NCBI RefSeq assembly: GCF_019425495.1
Contig: NZ_VFIV01000003.1
Location: forward strand, 1 to 47,019
Reading direction: 5' to 3'
Length of the DNA stretch: 47,019 bases
DNA from: Coxiella endosymbiont of Ornithodoros amblus
Lineage (GTDB): Bacteria; Pseudomonadota; Gammaproteobacteria; Coxiellales; Coxiellaceae
Shown: piece by piece, positions 1 through 10,378 of the stretch
Layout: the number at the start of each line of letters is the position of its first letter
Numbering within the stretch: position 1 is the stretch's first letter
Position numbers and translations under genes: made by a program
Notes under the pieces: model-generated
The model's input: the letters and a program-made list of their open reading frames with translations, nothing else
Databases searched by the model: none
What the model was told of the DNA's origin: nothing

Positions 1-143
1 ATGGCAAAAAGAAAGGTGAGAATAATCGGAAGAATGAAAATAAATATCTGTGTTGGACATACATAGAAGCCGCCCATTTTGCTATTCGTTTTAACGCGGA
101 TCTTAAACGTTATTATCAACGGAAGCTAATGTTTCCTTTTTAA
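1..143 (+). pseudogene. IS110-family transposase 3' fragment
   Basis: Across two frames the translation reads like the C-terminal end of an IS110/IS1111-type transposase, with segments resembling YLRWAYIEAAHFAIRFNADLKRYYQRKL (read as CVGHT then YIEAAHFAIRF and NADLKRYYQRKL). This region of the family lies after the transposase_20 domain and is usually followed by an Ala- and Lys-rich tail. Only the last ~45 codons are present, with a frameshift near base 65, and the window edge cuts the rest. C. burnetii carries many copies of the IS110-family element IS1111, so an IS1111 relative is plausible. It cannot be functional as seen. Confidence 0.55.
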
Positions 144-152
144 GCTTTTTTT

Positions 153-1430
153 AATGTGTCAAGATAATCACGTTTTAATAAAAAATACTGATGCTGATTG
201 TATGAGTCAGCCAATATTTCACAAGTTTATTTCGAAATTATTAAATTCTCCCAATTTTAAATGGGATCATGATTATTATTTTGGCATTATTAAATCGAAG
301 TTATAGAGCGAGCTTTTGAAACGGGTGATCTAAGTCATTGAAATATTTTATCATTGACAAAGAATATCATGTCTATCAGCCTCTTTTTTTACGGATGCCT
401 AAATCCCCCTAATAGAACAGCGTTTCACATTGCAGCTAAATTTAACCAATTGGTAATAGTGAAATATTTAGTTGAAGAAAAAGGACACAACCCAAAGGGG
501 TTGTTGCCTGGCGGACTCGCGCCGCTTCAGGAGACAGCTTGTGGGCCAGCTGGAGTTATTAAATATTTAATTTTTCATCCAGGAATTAGAGGCTGGATGA
601 GGTATGGAGAACTCCATCGTTTTGCTACGCTAATATACTATATTCTACGCTTGTAAGCAAGTAGTAGCGGTTTTAATCGAAGCTGGTGCGAAGGGTTAAT
701 AAGGGTGTCCAGCGGAGCAGTCACTGGAATAACTCGAGCTCCGATAAAAACAGCCACAATGAGATTTGGGGCGGCACAAGAGCTGACGCCATTGATGGGA
801 ACGGTTAACCGATTATTTTCTCTCAGGGGTGTGAAAAATGAGAAGGATGCGCTAGTTCAACGGAAGATTGTGATCATGCTGTTGAACGTGGCTGCAGACC
901 TGAATCTGAAGCCGCTGCTATGACATTTGATTCAATATCGCGATCTCGAGATCATAACGCAATTGATTCATCACGGCGGATGTGAATCAAAAAGGACCTA
1001 ACGGAGCTATTGCATAGATGATAGCGTGTCAAAGATGATTTGAGGAGGTTGTTGATCAACTCATTCAAGCAGGTGCTGATGTTAATCTAAGCACTACAAA
1101 TAGTGGTAATAGTACTTCTTTGTACTTTACATGTAATCGGGAGTCCGTGCGCATGGTGAGAAGTCTCATGAGGGCGGGAGCAAGTCCTAATGCGTCAATA
1201 GTGATTTATGTACGCAATAGGTTTTTTGAGGGTAATACGGGAGAGCGTCCTAATTTTTTTTGACTCTGCTTAGAATGGTGAAATGTAAACTAGATGCATT
1301 TCAAAATAGACACCACCTGACCTGACTGGTGTGCAGGAAAGACAGTTGGCTAATTTAAGTGAGATTTATGATCTTTTATCACAGTGGGTAATTAAGAATA
1401 ACCGTGCAGTTAGCAGCACCTAGAAATCCC
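153..1430 (+). pseudogene. decayed ankyrin-repeat protein gene
   Basis: Remnants of one ankyrin protein are spread over several frames. From ATG 153 about 50 codons are open to a TAG stop, followed by a shifted stretch reading like ERAFETGDLSH. At 420-480 FHIAAKFNQLVIVKYLVEE is a typical repeat (xxHxAAxxxxxxIVxYLxxx). At 1040-1200 LIQAGADVNLS and LMRAGASPNAS are repeat ends of the (L)xxxGAxxN type. Stops and frameshifts lie between all of these. Ankyrin proteins are a common class of Dot/Icm-secreted effectors in Coxiella and Legionella, but no secretion signal can be read here, so an effector role is inference. The strand is opposite to dciA and the same as secA. Confidence 0.6.
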
Positions 1431-1532
1431 GATCAAGAAACCATAAATGAATCATCTCACTCTCCGGATAAGCACATGTAAATTTATGTGATGGAGACGA
1501 ATATATTGAGTGATTTTCACAGGAATGAAACA

Positions 1533-1835
1533 TTAAGGTCGAACACGGCATTGAATAGCCGCGAGTTGGACTTCCTGTTGGGCGAGTTGTTTTAGAAGCG
1601 AAGGAGTTAGGTAAAGAACGCGCATGGCGACAGCTCCGCTGTCGAGCTGCAGAATCAAGGTATTGCCCGAGATATTCATCACATGACAATGAGGTACGAG
1701 TTCTTTGGGGAGAAAGCGAGCCAGTAGTTTTTCGAGTGTCGCGATTTGATTGGCTTTTTGGGCAATCGTTTTGAGGAGTCCTGTTTCAAAACAGCGACTG
1801 ATTCGCTTAGGATCCTTGGGTGGTATTTGGTTCAT
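1533..1835 (-). CDS. dciA: DciA-like (DUF721) helicase loader, tail probably frameshifted
   Basis: A 100-codon ORF on the strand opposite secA. The fold-defining segment around [22 protein letters not shown] matches the DUF721/DciA family, which loads the replicative helicase DnaB in bacteria lacking DnaC. The position next to secA agrees: in many gammaproteobacteria DUF721 sits between lpxC and secA. It stops after CRVRP, whereas family members usually run 40-60 residues further. A tail-like segment (SPSHKFTCAYPESEMIHL) continues in another frame over 1,420-1,530, so a frameshift has probably removed or changed the disordered C-terminus. The conserved core is intact, so some function may remain. 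Its 5' end overlaps a spurious upstream extension of the secA frame, not secA itself. Confidence 0.65.
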   Translation of the reverse strand: MNQIPPKDPKRISRCFETGLLKTIAQKANQIATLEKLLARFLPKELVPHCHVMNISGNTLILQLDSGAVAMRVLYLTPSLLKQLAQQEVQLAAIQCRVRP

Positions 1836-1883
1836 TTTATTAAAGAAATTCCACTTTTTTTTCGAATGATATACAATGCGTCT

Positions 1884-4604
1884 ATGCTTGGCAACATTAT
1901 CAGGAAAGCTTTCGGTACGCGTAATGAGCGTTTGCTCAAAGGCTATTCCAAAATAGTATCAAGAATTAATGCACTAGAGCTAGAAATCCAGGCCTTTTCC
2001 GATGCCGATCTTCGCGCTAAAACCGATGAATTCAAAAAACGCTTAGTCGATGGAGAAGGGCTCGATGCTTTATTGCCAGAAGCGTTTGCGGTGGTTCGGG
2101 AAAGCAGCGTTCGCACGCTCGGGCTTCGTCATTTCGACGTCCAAATAATTGGTGGCTTGACTCTCCATGGTGGAAAAATTGCTGAAATGCGTACTGGTGA
2201 AGGTAAAACCTTAGGGGCTACGATGCCAGCTTATTTGAACGCATTGATGGGCAAGGGCGTTCACATCGTTACGGTAAATGATTATTTAGCTAAGCGTGAT
2301 GCTGAATGGATGAAGCCTATTTATGAATTCCTCGGCTTGAAGGTGGGCGTTAACGTGCCTGGAATGGAGCCAGTTGAGAAACAAGTGGCTTACGCGGCTG
2401 ATATCACTTACGGCACCAATAACGAATTCGGTTTCGATTATTTACGCGATAACATGGTTTTTGATTTGGATCAACGCGTGCAGCGGCCATTGCATTACGC
2501 GATCATTGACGAAGTGGATTCAATTTTAATTGATGAAGCTAGAACGCCCTTAATTATTTCAGGACAAGTGGAAGAATCATCGGATCTTTATGTAGAGATA
2601 AATAAATTCATCCCTCAATTAAAATTGCAAAAAATGCAAGAGGGGCAAAAAGAAGAGGAAGTTCCCCCTGAAAATCGAGGGGATTATACGCTGGATGAAA
2701 AAAATCGGCAGGTTTATTTGACTGAACAAGGGCATCGTACGATCGAAGCGTTAATGATAAAGCAAGGGCTTATGCAGGCCGGAGAAAGTTTATACGATGT
2801 CTCTAATATATCGTTGATGCACTATGTTTATGCTGCTTTACGCGCGCACACGCTTTTTTATCGAGACGTTCATTACATTGTAAAAAATAATGAAGTCGTT
2901 ATTGTAGATGAACATACGGGCCGTTTGATGCCGGGACGCCGTTGGTCGGATGGTTTGCATCAAGCCGTAGAGGCAAAAGAAGCTGCAACTATTCAATTAG
3001 AAAATCAGACATTGGCTACTATTACGTTTCAAAACTATTTTCGCCTTTATGAAAAATTATCCGGTATGACTGCCACCGCGGATACCGAAGCCTTCGAGTT
3101 GCAAAAGATTTACGGACTGGAAGTGGTTGTCATCCCCACGAATAGGCCCATGATTCGCTGCGATGAACCCGATCAAGTTTACTTAACGGCGGATGCAAAA
3201 TTCGATGCGATTGTTAATGAAGTCAAGAAACGTCATGAGAAAGGTCAGCCCCTGTTGATTGGCACGGCATCGATTGAAGCATCAGAATTAGTCGCCTGTT
3301 TTTTGAAAAAAGCGAATATTAAACATGAAATTCTCAATGCAAAAAATCACGAACGCGAAGCGAAAATTATTGCTGAAGCGGGGCGTCCTGGTGCAGTGAC
3401 TATCGCCACGAATATGGCGGGTCGAGGAACTGATATTGTTTTGGGTGGTAATTTGGAAGCAGAAGTAAGTGAATTAGATAACCCGACGGAAGAAGAAATT
3501 CAAAAACGAAAAGCCGATTGGCAGAAGCGTCACGATGCGGTGATTACAGCCGGTGGTTTGCATGTGCTGGGGACGGAACGTCATGAGTCGCGGCGTATCG
3601 ATAATCAGCTTCGTGGTCGATCCGGTCGGCAGGGAGATCCCGGTTCCTCGCAATTTTATCTCTCTATGGAAGATAATTTATTGCGTATTTTTGCGGCGGA
3701 ACGGATGTCTAATATGATGCGTCGCCTCGGTGTGAAAGAAGACAATGTGATTGAACATCCATGGATTACTCGTTCGATTGAAAAGGCTCAATGTCGTGTC
3801 GAAGGAATGAATTGTGACATTCGTAAGCAGTTGTTGGAATATGATGACGTTGCCAACGATCAGCGTAAAGTGATTTATCAACAACGTTTCCAGTTACTTC
3901 AGATGGATGATATTTCTGAGACGATTGAAGCTATTCGTGAAGAAGCGGTAAGCGAAATGATTAGTTCGTTTGTGCTGCCACAGAGCCTAGAGGAAGAATG
4001 GGATATACCCGGGCTAGAAAAGCAAATTCGTGAGGATTTTGGTTTGGCTTTGCCGATTTCGCAATGGCTTGAAAAGGATGAAACGCTTCACGAAGAAACG
4101 CTTTATCAACGTATTATTGATGAAATTACTAAAGCTTATAAAGCAAAGGAAGTAAAAACCGATCTCAAGGCCATGCGTGAAGTAGAAAAGATGCTGATGC
4201 TGCAATTGTTAGATCATCATTGGAAAGAGCATTTAGCGGCGATGGATCATTTGCGTCAAGGCATTCATTTACGTGGTTATGCTCAAAAAAGTCCTGCACA
4301 AGAATATAAACGCGAGTCTTTTGACTTATTGACGCAAATGCTTAGGCAGATTAAATACGAATTAGCGGCGACTTTGTCGAAATTAGAAATCGCAACCGAA
4401 GAGCAGGTCGCAGAACAACAGCGTTTATACCAACAGTCTGTGCCGGATCTACAATACCATCATGGAAAAATGATCGCACTACAACCGGAAAAAGAAGAAG
4501 CAACCCAACCTTTTGTGCGCTCTCAACCCAAAGTAGGTCGTAACGAATCTTGCCCCTGTGACAGTGGAAAGAAATACAAGCAATGTCACGGAAAATTAAG
4601 CTAG
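1884..4604 (+). CDS. secA: preprotein translocase ATPase SecA
   Basis: SecA drives Sec-dependent protein export by ATP hydrolysis at the SecYEG channel. I take ATG 1884 as the start (906 aa) because the protein from there begins [19 protein letters not shown] as in other SecAs; the frame is open upstream to 1746, but that part overlaps dciA and has no SecA similarity. Visible motifs: Walker A MRTGEGKT at residues 102-109, DEVD at 209-212, the motif around [19 protein letters not shown], and a C-terminal zinc-binding SEC-C tail [13 protein letters not shown]. In that tail the usual CPCGSG is CPCDSG, a small substitution that keeps the metal ligands. Length is normal (E. coli 901). The stop overlaps the start of mutT by 22 bases, as in the secA-mutT operons of this group. 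Confidence 0.97.
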   Translation: MLGNIIRKAFGTRNERLLKGYSKIVSRINALELEIQAFSDADLRAKTDEFKKRLVDGEGLDALLPEAFAVVRESSVRTLGLRHFDVQIIGGLTLHGGKIAEMRTGEGKTLGATMPAYLNALMGKGVHIVTVNDYLAKRDAEWMKPIYEFLGLKVGVNVPGMEPVEKQVAYAADITYGTNNEFGFDYLRDNMVFDLDQRVQRPLHYAIIDEVDSILIDEARTPLIISGQVEESSDLYVEINKFIPQLKLQKMQEGQKEEEVPPENRGDYTLDEKNRQVYLTEQGHRTIEALMIKQGLMQAGESLYDVSNISLMHYVYAALRAHTLFYRDVHYIVKNNEVVIVDEHTGRLMPGRRWSDGLHQAVEAKEAATIQLENQTLATITFQNYFRLYEKLSGMTATADTEAFELQKIYGLEVVVIPTNRPMIRCDEPDQVYLTADAKFDAIVNEVKKRHEKGQPLLIGTASIEASELVACFLKKANIKHEILNAKNHEREAKIIAEAGRPGAVTIATNMAGRGTDIVLGGNLEAEVSELDNPTEEEIQKRKADWQKRHDAVITAGGLHVLGTERHESRRIDNQLRGRSGRQGDPGSSQFYLSMEDNLLRIFAAERMSNMMRRLGVKEDNVIEHPWITRSIEKAQCRVEGMNCDIRKQLLEYDDVANDQRKVIYQQRFQLLQMDDISETIEAIREEAVSEMISSFVLPQSLEEEWDIPGLEKQIREDFGLALPISQWLEKDETLHEETLYQRIIDEITKAYKAKEVKTDLKAMREVEKMLMLQLLDHHWKEHLAAMDHLRQGIHLRGYAQKSPAQEYKRESFDLLTQMLRQIKYELAATLSKLEIATEEQVAEQQRLYQQSVPDLQYHHGKMIALQPEKEEATQPFVRSQPKVGRNESCPCDSGKKYKQCHGKLS

Positions 4605-4981
4605 TTTCTGTCGCTGTCGGCATTGTCATCAATCCTCAAAATGAAGTTTTGGTTTCGTTGCGTCAAAAGCAAGCAATCCAGGGAAATTTATGGGAATTTC
4701 CAGGCGGAAAAATAGAAGTTTTTGAAAATAGTTATCAGGCGCTGTGTCGTGAATTAAAAGAGGAAGTGGATTTGACGGTGATGGCGGCCGAAGCGATTAT
4801 GAAAGTTCAGCATTGTTGTGACGATTATGAGGTTGCTTTAGAAGCGTGGCGGGTAATTAAATTTGAAGGTGAAGCACGAGGATTAGAAGGACAACGTATT
4901 CACTGGATGCCGATTGAAAATATATCCGAGTTGCCTTTCCTCGAAGCGAACCAAAGCATCATCAGCTACCTAACAACATGA
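4583..4981 (+). CDS. mutT: MutT-type Nudix hydrolase (8-oxo-dGTP diphosphatase)
   Basis: A 132-residue Nudix protein. The Nudix box is [20 protein letters not shown] followed by EVDL (pattern Gx5Ex7REUxEExGU). The catalytic REL-xEE residues are kept, but the glycine of the usual EEVG(I/L) is Asp and the GE in the first part is FE, so two commonly conserved positions have drifted. MutT cleanses the nucleotide pool of 8-oxo-dGTP, limiting A:T to C:G transversions. The ATG lies inside the end of secA (22-base overlap), suggesting translational coupling with secA. Full length compared with E. coli MutT (129 aa). I think it is functional, with moderate caution because of the box substitutions. Confidence 0.88.
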   Translation: MSRKIKLVSVAVGIVINPQNEVLVSLRQKQAIQGNLWEFPGGKIEVFENSYQALCRELKEEVDLTVMAAEAIMKVQHCCDDYEVALEAWRVIKFEGEARGLEGQRIHWMPIENISELPFLEANQSIISYLTT

Positions 4982-5062
4982 TATCATTATCCACAAGCCA
5001 CAGCAATTTCACTTTATGAGTTGTCATCCCTGATTGCGCGGGAATGATGGACTTTATACCCC
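4979..5062 (+). repeat. dispersed intergenic repeat A, copy 1
   Basis: The segment begins TATCATTATCCACAAGCCAC and continues into a tract about CATCCCTGATTGCGCGGGAA. The same sequence, with about 10-25% differences, occurs on the other strand at 35,690-35,736 and 41,123-41,168, and its head again at 40,985-41,000. It lies directly after the mutT stop. No coding potential; it appears to be a member of an intergenic repeat family. Confidence 0.55.
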
Positions 5063-5077
5063 GTTTAACAATAAATA

Positions 5078-5108
5078 GCCCGTATGCTAGCGAAGAGGAA
5101 TACAGGGA
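5078..5108. repeat. short palindromic repeat C, copy 1
   Basis: CCCGTATGCTAGCGAAGAGG followed by AATACAGGG is an imperfect palindrome. Its complement matches the palindromes at 33,763-33,789 and 35,742-35,765 (consensus near CCCGTATTTAGCTTCGCTGC then ATACGGG). It sits between repeat A and the end of zapD. Confidence 0.45.
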
Positions 5109-5142
5109 AAATACGATTAAAAATTTTATATTATTTCAATTT

Positions 5143-5962
5143 TTAAATTCGACAGCAGTTTAATTTGAAAGAAATTTCTTGGGCAATTTCCTTCATATTT
5201 TTATTGTTGACATTCAGCGGTAGAAAGCGAATAACAAGACGGTGCTTGCCAGCACAAATTTCCGGATAAATATTTTTTCAACAGGTAAAGTTAATTGAAT
5301 TAATTGGCAAGGCGAAGTGGTATTTAACATTTGTTGATAAAATTCTTGACAAGCGACTATATTTTTTGGCGAGATGCTTTCGCGAATTATTTGTAAAATG
5401 GCGCTCACGATAATATTAATTTAGTGGTTCAAATTCTTTGGCCCGATTTTGCAAATCGTTGATGCGATTCCCGCTGGGTTGTTGTAGACATAGCGCATAA
5501 GCAGGTGTGGTGAAATTGCAGGGGCCGCGGCGGGATTGTATAGATGAGAACGAATTTGAGTTAAAGAAGCATTTTCACGGAGAGGCTCACCGATTTTGCG
5601 CGTTGTATGATGTAAGTGAGCAATGTAACGATCTAATGTGTCTAACAAGCCTTGTAATTTATGATTATCCGCCTCTGGTGAGTGTTTTTAATTGTAAAAG
5701 CGTTGATTATTTGTTGAGTCAGAGTTTGTGTTAATTTTGTTTTTAAATCGGGTCGGTCGATCACGTTTAATGCTTTGAGTAAAGCCAGCATGGCTAGATG
5801 ACTTGCGGCCAGGGCGGGTTCGCTTATATGCTCATGAAGCTGACGAAAAAGATGTTCCAGCCGAAGACAGATTCGCATCGGTTCATTAAGCGGTTGTTCG
5901 TAAGTAATCGTTGTTGCGACCATTGCTGGCCTACTTAATAAAGCCCTTGGTGTTTTCATCAT
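5143..5962 (-). pseudogene. zapD: zapD, cell division Z-ring stabiliser, frameshifted
   Basis: ZapD (YacF) cross-links FtsZ filaments. The N-terminus (ATG 5962) reads TITYEQPLNEPMRICLRLEH, matching the family's YExPLNERxRTxLRLExLF motif. The reading continues in a second frame (LLDTLDRYIAHLHHTTRKIG, 5,420-5,650), then in a third (ISPKNIVACQEFYQQML, 5,240-5,410), and finally GKHRLVIRFLPLNVNN to a TAA at 5,143-5,145. All parts of the ~250-residue family protein are present in order, so the gene died by at least three small indels rather than by deletion. It overlaps the original queF stop by four bases (ATGA), preserving the ancestral coupling. Confidence 0.85.
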
Positions 5963-6824
5963 AACACATTTTTTGTGGTTATCGTGTCTTGACGAAATGA
6001 ACGGTGATTTTGAACGGAAAAGGTGGGCTTTGTGGGGCGATAAGGGTTAATATCGAGCCCGCCCCCCGTCGGGTGTAGCGTGCTTGAACGGGGTTAGTTC
6101 TCGTGGGCGACATTGTCGCAGGATATCCATAAAAAACGCTCTATACAAGTTTCGTGGAATTCTTCATGATTGCAATAGGAAATAATGTACTTTAGAAGTC
6201 GGGCATGATCGATTTTAGGTCCTGCATAATGAATCTCGATACTGCCCCAGTCGGGCTGTCCCGTAACCGGGCAATTGGATTTAAGGAGATGGGAATAGAG
6301 AGTTTCGGCAATTATTTCTTGGGCGGTCGATAGTAAGTTTGGATCGGGGGTATAAGCGTCAATGGTTATATCTAAGTCGTCCAGAAGGCTTTCCTTTGAG
6401 GAATAGGTCGCTGGTATCTCGGTTTCGTGCAAGATGAAATTAACCGTGACAGATTCGTTGACGCGTTTGCTAAGATTGCGTTTCACGGTTTCCCAAACGG
6501 CGGCTCTGCGTCGGTAAAACGTTCGTTGTTAAACGAATTCAAATACAGTTTAAATGATTTAGATTCAATTAAATGGGATGAAGTGGTAGGAATTATAAAT
6601 TCACCGCTGTTGGCGGCAAAAGGTTTCCCTTTTTCATTTAACCAAGACAGTTCATAAGCATTCCATAGGTCATAACTATAAAAAGGCAGTGGATCGCTAA
6701 CGTTAAACGTTTTTCGATTTAGCGCCTTTGGGATAGGCAATAATAAATGAGTGGCGTATTTCTTAGGATACGCCGTTGTTCTTCCAAGTTCGGATTTTGC
6801 GTGTAAGACTCGTAAAGTGTTCAT
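5959..6824 (-). pseudogene. queF: queF, NADPH-dependent preQ0 reductase, frameshifted
   Basis: QueF reduces 7-cyano-7-deazaguanine (preQ0) to preQ1 in queuosine synthesis. The N-terminal part (6,483-6,824) contains the QueF signature ESKSFKLYLNSFN; the C-terminal part (6,094-6,486) contains CPVTGQPDWGSIEIHY, with the catalytic Cys, and HEEFHETCIERF. These lie in different frames. After CIERF the frame is lost again: FMDILRQCRPRELTPFKHAT continues in another frame, and GLDINPYRP in yet another, ending at the TGA 5,961-5,959. At least three indels break the gene (near 6,484, 6,132 and 6,070). The split is long-form QueF (two tandem T-fold halves, ~275 aa). Queuosine made from preQ0 would not be possible unless a second copy exists. 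Confidence 0.88.
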
Positions 6825-6832
6825 TGCTAGCC

Positions 6833-7444
6833 TTATGGTGTGGTTTGTGTTTGTGCGATTTGCAAATACTTACAGTGTAGCTGAAAAACTGCTTTGTGCA
6901 AGACAGGGATCGTCTGATCATTAACAATGACGTCATCGGCGATAGCGAGCCGTTTTTCTCGTCGGTTCTGTGATTTTAGGATAAGTTGAATTTGTTGATC
7001 AGAAAGTTGATCGCGCGATTTTGTACGTTGTATTTGCAGCGTTTTTGGCGCATCCACTACCAAGATTCGATCAATAAAATCGACCGACTGCGACGCCTCG
7101 GCAAGTAAAGGGATCGCTAAAATACAATAAGGCACTTTTATTTTTTTAAGTTGGATTTTCATTTTCTCAATGATAATCGGGTGTAATAAATGCTCAAGCC
7201 ATTGTCGATCGTTAGGATTTTCAAAAATCAGTTCTCGTAATTTAGTGCGATTTAAAAATTTTCCCTTAGTAAGTACTACATTTCCAAAATAATTGACAAT
7301 TTGTTTAAATGCCTCCTGATCAGGTTTTGTTATTTCATGAACGATTTGATCAGCGTCGATGACAGGAGCGCCTAATTCTGCAAAGTAGCTGGCAACGGTG
7401 CTTTTCCCGCTTCCAATACCACCAGTTAATCCAATCCGTAACAT
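6833..7444 (-). CDS. coaE: dephospho-CoA kinase
   Basis: CoaE phosphorylates dephospho-CoA, the last step of coenzyme A synthesis. The 203-residue protein starts MLRIGLTGGIGSGKSTVASY, with the Walker A motif GGIGSGKS at residues 8-15 and the family DADQIVHEI segment after it. Length is normal (E. coli 206). It lies directly downstream of the dead pilD on the same strand and eight bases before queF, so it sits in the middle of a decaying operon yet is intact. Together with coaA at 33,839 it argues for selection to keep CoA synthesis. Confidence 0.95.
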   Translation of the reverse strand: MLRIGLTGGIGSGKSTVASYFAELGAPVIDADQIVHEITKPDQEAFKQIVNYFGNVVLTKGKFLNRTKLRELIFENPNDRQWLEHLLHPIIIEKMKIQLKKIKVPYCILAIPLLAEASQSVDFIDRILVVDAPKTLQIQRTKSRDQLSDQQIQLILKSQNRREKRLAIADDVIVNDQTIPVLHKAVFQLHCKYLQIAQTQTTP

Positions 7445-7499
7445 GGCACCTCCTTTATAAATAAGAAATTAATTTGTGTATTAGAACCGGACTCTATAA

Positions 7500-7930
7500 A
7501 AAAGCTGATCCAGCCCGCTACAGCAATTAATACACTTAGGTAAGTAGTAATTCAGCCAGCCTTTGAGCTTATCTGATAATGAGTCACAATAGCCACCGAT
7601 AAAATGGCGCAGAGTAATTCAAGTATAAGATAAAGCGGCGACATTTTTTCATGACAATAAGCGCAGCGACCGCGCAAGGTTAAGTAGTTTATTAACAGCA
7701 GGTTATAGAGAATTTTTAGAATTTTTTTGGATCGGGGCATTGGAAGCACGGGGTTGCTAAATTAAATTTTTGTTTGGGTTCGACAGGTAAATTAAGGTAT
7801 TCCTGACGTTCTCGGCGCCAACGCGCGGCGAGCAAGGTAGGATGGCAGACGATGAGTACGTTAAGAAAACTGCAAACGATCAATCCGATGACGGCGATTG
7901 CAAGGATCGCTATATAAAAATGAAATTATA
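7500..7930 (-). pseudogene. pilD: pilD, prepilin peptidase, 3'-truncated
   Basis: Prepilin peptidase (PilD/GspO) cleaves type IV prepilin leaders and N-methylates the mature end. The remnant reads VIGLIVCSFLNVLIVCHPTL (first membrane segment), then LPVEPKQKFNLATPCFQC, then LRGRCAYCHEKMSPLYLILE with one CxxC pair, and ends in ELLCAILSVAIVTHYQIS. The frame is broken between these parts and no proper ATG is visible. About 140 of the ~280 residues remain; the downstream half with the two catalytic aspartates is missing, apparently deleted next to coaE. Certainly non-functional. Confidence 0.8.
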
Positions 7931-7975
7931 AAAAAGAAATAATCTGCATTTCTGTTTTTCGCTTGAAAGTTGCTC

Positions 7976-8870
7976 CTAAAGAAGAGCGGAGCCAATTCGC
8001 AATACGAATAAATACATAGCGACAATTAGTCCGCCGATTAATAATGCTAATACTATCATGATAGCTAGTTCCAGGCACTCGCTGAGCGATCGTAACGCTC
8101 ATCTATTTCTTCCTGATAAATAGCGGCCACTTTATTCAACATTTCATTGGATGTTCCGGAATTTTCATCGATGTGAATAAGCTGGATTGCCTGGTGGGAA
8201 AAAGCAGTAGCGTTCAATGATGCTGCTAAAGGAGACGCCTTTGCTAATCAAACAAGTCAGTTTGTCCATGGCTGTCTTAAAGCGTGGTTATGGATTAGAG
8301 GTGATTAACACTTTATAATCTGAATGTTTTTTGAATACATAAAAACAAATAGAAAAAGGAAAAAGCTAAAAAAAAATAAGTAGTCCATAAACGCGCACGC
8401 TGTGGACGAGATTGATGATCACTTGAGTGAAGCATGGCAGTTGCGAATCAAATTCAGAAAAAGTATTTTTCAATTACAGGATGACGAACTCCAATAAAAC
8501 AATGGTAATACCTATGACAATTAAAAGAACGGTTAAGAGATAGCGGATTAATTTTTAAATTTTCTTCTTAAAAATAAAAAACCTTCTTCATAATGAATTG
8601 ATAATTTTAATAATTCGCCAAGATTCCCACTTTTCTCACCGGCATGAATTATTTCCCGGTGAATAGTATGGAAATAGAAGAGGTAAATTTTTAATGTCTT
8701 AGAAAGGCTTAGATCGTTTTTAATTTTTCTCCAAATGGTTAAGATTAACTGGCGCAGTTGGCCTGAATGAAATCCTCCCGGCAATAAAGCATGTGCTTGA
8801 GCGAGCGGGGGTTCAGAATTTATCAATAAATTTAGTTGACAAAAAAGGTCCAAAATATTTTTTGATCTTA
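7976..8870 (-). pseudogene. pilC: pilC, type IV pilus inner-membrane platform, decayed
   Basis: PilC/GspF is the integral inner-membrane protein of the pilus assembly platform. An open segment (8,548-8,853) reads LFCQLNLLINSEPPLAQAHA and HREIIHAGEKSGNLGELLKL, the T2SSF domain with its AGExSGxL motif. Further on, MDKLTCLISKG-like and LLIGGLIVAMYLFVL-like pieces (8,000-8,280) give the second domain and the C-terminal membrane helix, ending at a TAG at 7,976-7,978. Multiple indels separate the parts and the first ~60 residues are missing. It keeps the ancestral pilB-pilC-pilD order. Confidence 0.78.
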
Positions 8871-8887
8871 CCCTATTTTTCTAGTAT

Positions 8888-10370
8888 TTAAGCATAGTTA
8901 TTTTCAGATTGAATCACCCGGTAAATTTCGTTGAGGTTTGTAATACCCGATTTTTTTATTCAAAGCTGCCTGCCACAAAGTTTGCATACCCTCTTGTTGG
9001 CGTAGGAATTAGTTTCTTGCGCCGATCGTTTTTGTAAAATAAGTTCGATAATGGAAGGAGTAATAGGCAGAATTTCATAGATTCTCATACGCCACTGGTA
9101 TCTGTTTAATAAAAGGGGTAAGAAATCTTCATTGCTTGGCAATGAACGCAAAGCTGTCTAAGCAGTCGCTGAGAAAGAACGAGCTTTAACACTTAAGGTT
9201 GAACGGCTCGATTCCCATATCGATTAATCGTGTAATGCATTTGACGACGCTATTAGTATGTAAGATCGATAAGACTAAATGACCTGTATGTGCAGCGTGA
9301 ACAGAAACGGAAGCAGTTTCAAAGTCGCGAATTGCGCCCACCGATGATAACATCGGGATCTTGTCGTAAAAAAGCGAGTAATATAGCGGCGAAATTAAGT
9401 ATTGTATTTCAATGGGATCTTCTACGGTAGAGATATTTTCTTGAGTTGAGTTAAGCTGATTAAGCGCGGCATAAAATGAAACCGTTTTTCCACTCTGTGG
9501 GTCCTGTGACAAGAATCAAATCTTGGGGTTTTTGATTTTTTCATGATGAGTTGCTTCGGTTTTTCTTATAAATCCAACTCTTCAAATTTTAATAAATGAT
9601 GAACTGGGTTCAGTAAACGGATGAAGATTTTTCCCCGAATAAAGTCGGACAGCTACTAAGTCGGCAGTCACGTTTAAGATTGGTAAATGTTATAAAATGA
9701 AAGCACCCATCCTGCGGAAAGCGCTTTTCAGAAATATCCAATGCAGCTAGTACTTTTAACCGGCTGCTCATTGCCGATGATTGTGTATTCAGTAAGGGAG
9801 TAGTATGTAGAACACAATCGATACTCATTCATTCGGCAATGTTGTTGCATCGGTTCAAAGTGAATATCTGACGATTCTTGATAGATGGCGTTCGTGAGCA
9901 CTTGATTTACCAACTCAACAATCTGAAGATTCGCCTCGTGAAGCTGTCTCGTAAATTTGATGACTCGCGAAATTATTTATTAACGCAGCGAATGATTTAT
10001 AGGGAGAAAAAAAATTTTGTATTGTTTATTAGTCTGAAATTGGAGTTATTCGATTAAGCGAAAATATAGTGGATCGCTAATAGCTAGTTTAGGTGATTTT
10101 ACTGCAGGGGGGGGGAATGAAAGCATAGTGCATTAAATATTTCCGTGGTATTTCATGAAAAAGTGATGGGTTCAATTGTTGAATCTCTAAGTTAATTGCT
10201 TCTAAAGCAAGGTAAGTTGCGTAGACTTCTGCTATTTTTTTCTGAGGATGCTATTTTTTTGGGTAACTAAATAGTACAGAAACGGTGATTGTGCCTCCGC
10301 CACCTATTCAATAGCACTGGCAATTTGGCTGTTAGTTAACGCATTTGTCTGCAATAAAAGATGAGCGAGG
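8888..10370 (-). pseudogene. pilB: pilB, type IV pilus assembly ATPase, decayed
   Basis: PilB/GspE powers pilus extension. Pieces in order on the minus strand: N-terminal LAHLLLQTNALTNSQIASAI near 10,300; VNQVLTNAIYQESSDIHFEP at 9,800-9,913 (the SDIHxEP motif); an AALDISEKRxPQDG-like segment near 9,720; ISTVEDPIEI and the HTGHLVLSILHTN motif at 9,186-9,512; a Cys-rich end (CKLCG) and VIQSENNYA to the TAA at 8,890-8,888. Stops and frameshifts occur throughout, including loss of a clean Walker A (reads QDPQSGKTV). All landmarks of the ~560-residue family are recognisable, so decay is by point changes and small indels. Confidence 0.82.
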
Positions 10371-10378
10371 CCCTTGAC

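Noticed and set aside
1746-1883. Upstream extension of the SecA frame by 46 codons
   Set aside because: It overlaps dciA antisense, has no SecA likeness, and the family N-terminus starts at 1,884.
5507-5734. A 75-codon plus-strand frame opposite zapD
   Set aside because: It is antisense to recognisable ZapD sequence.
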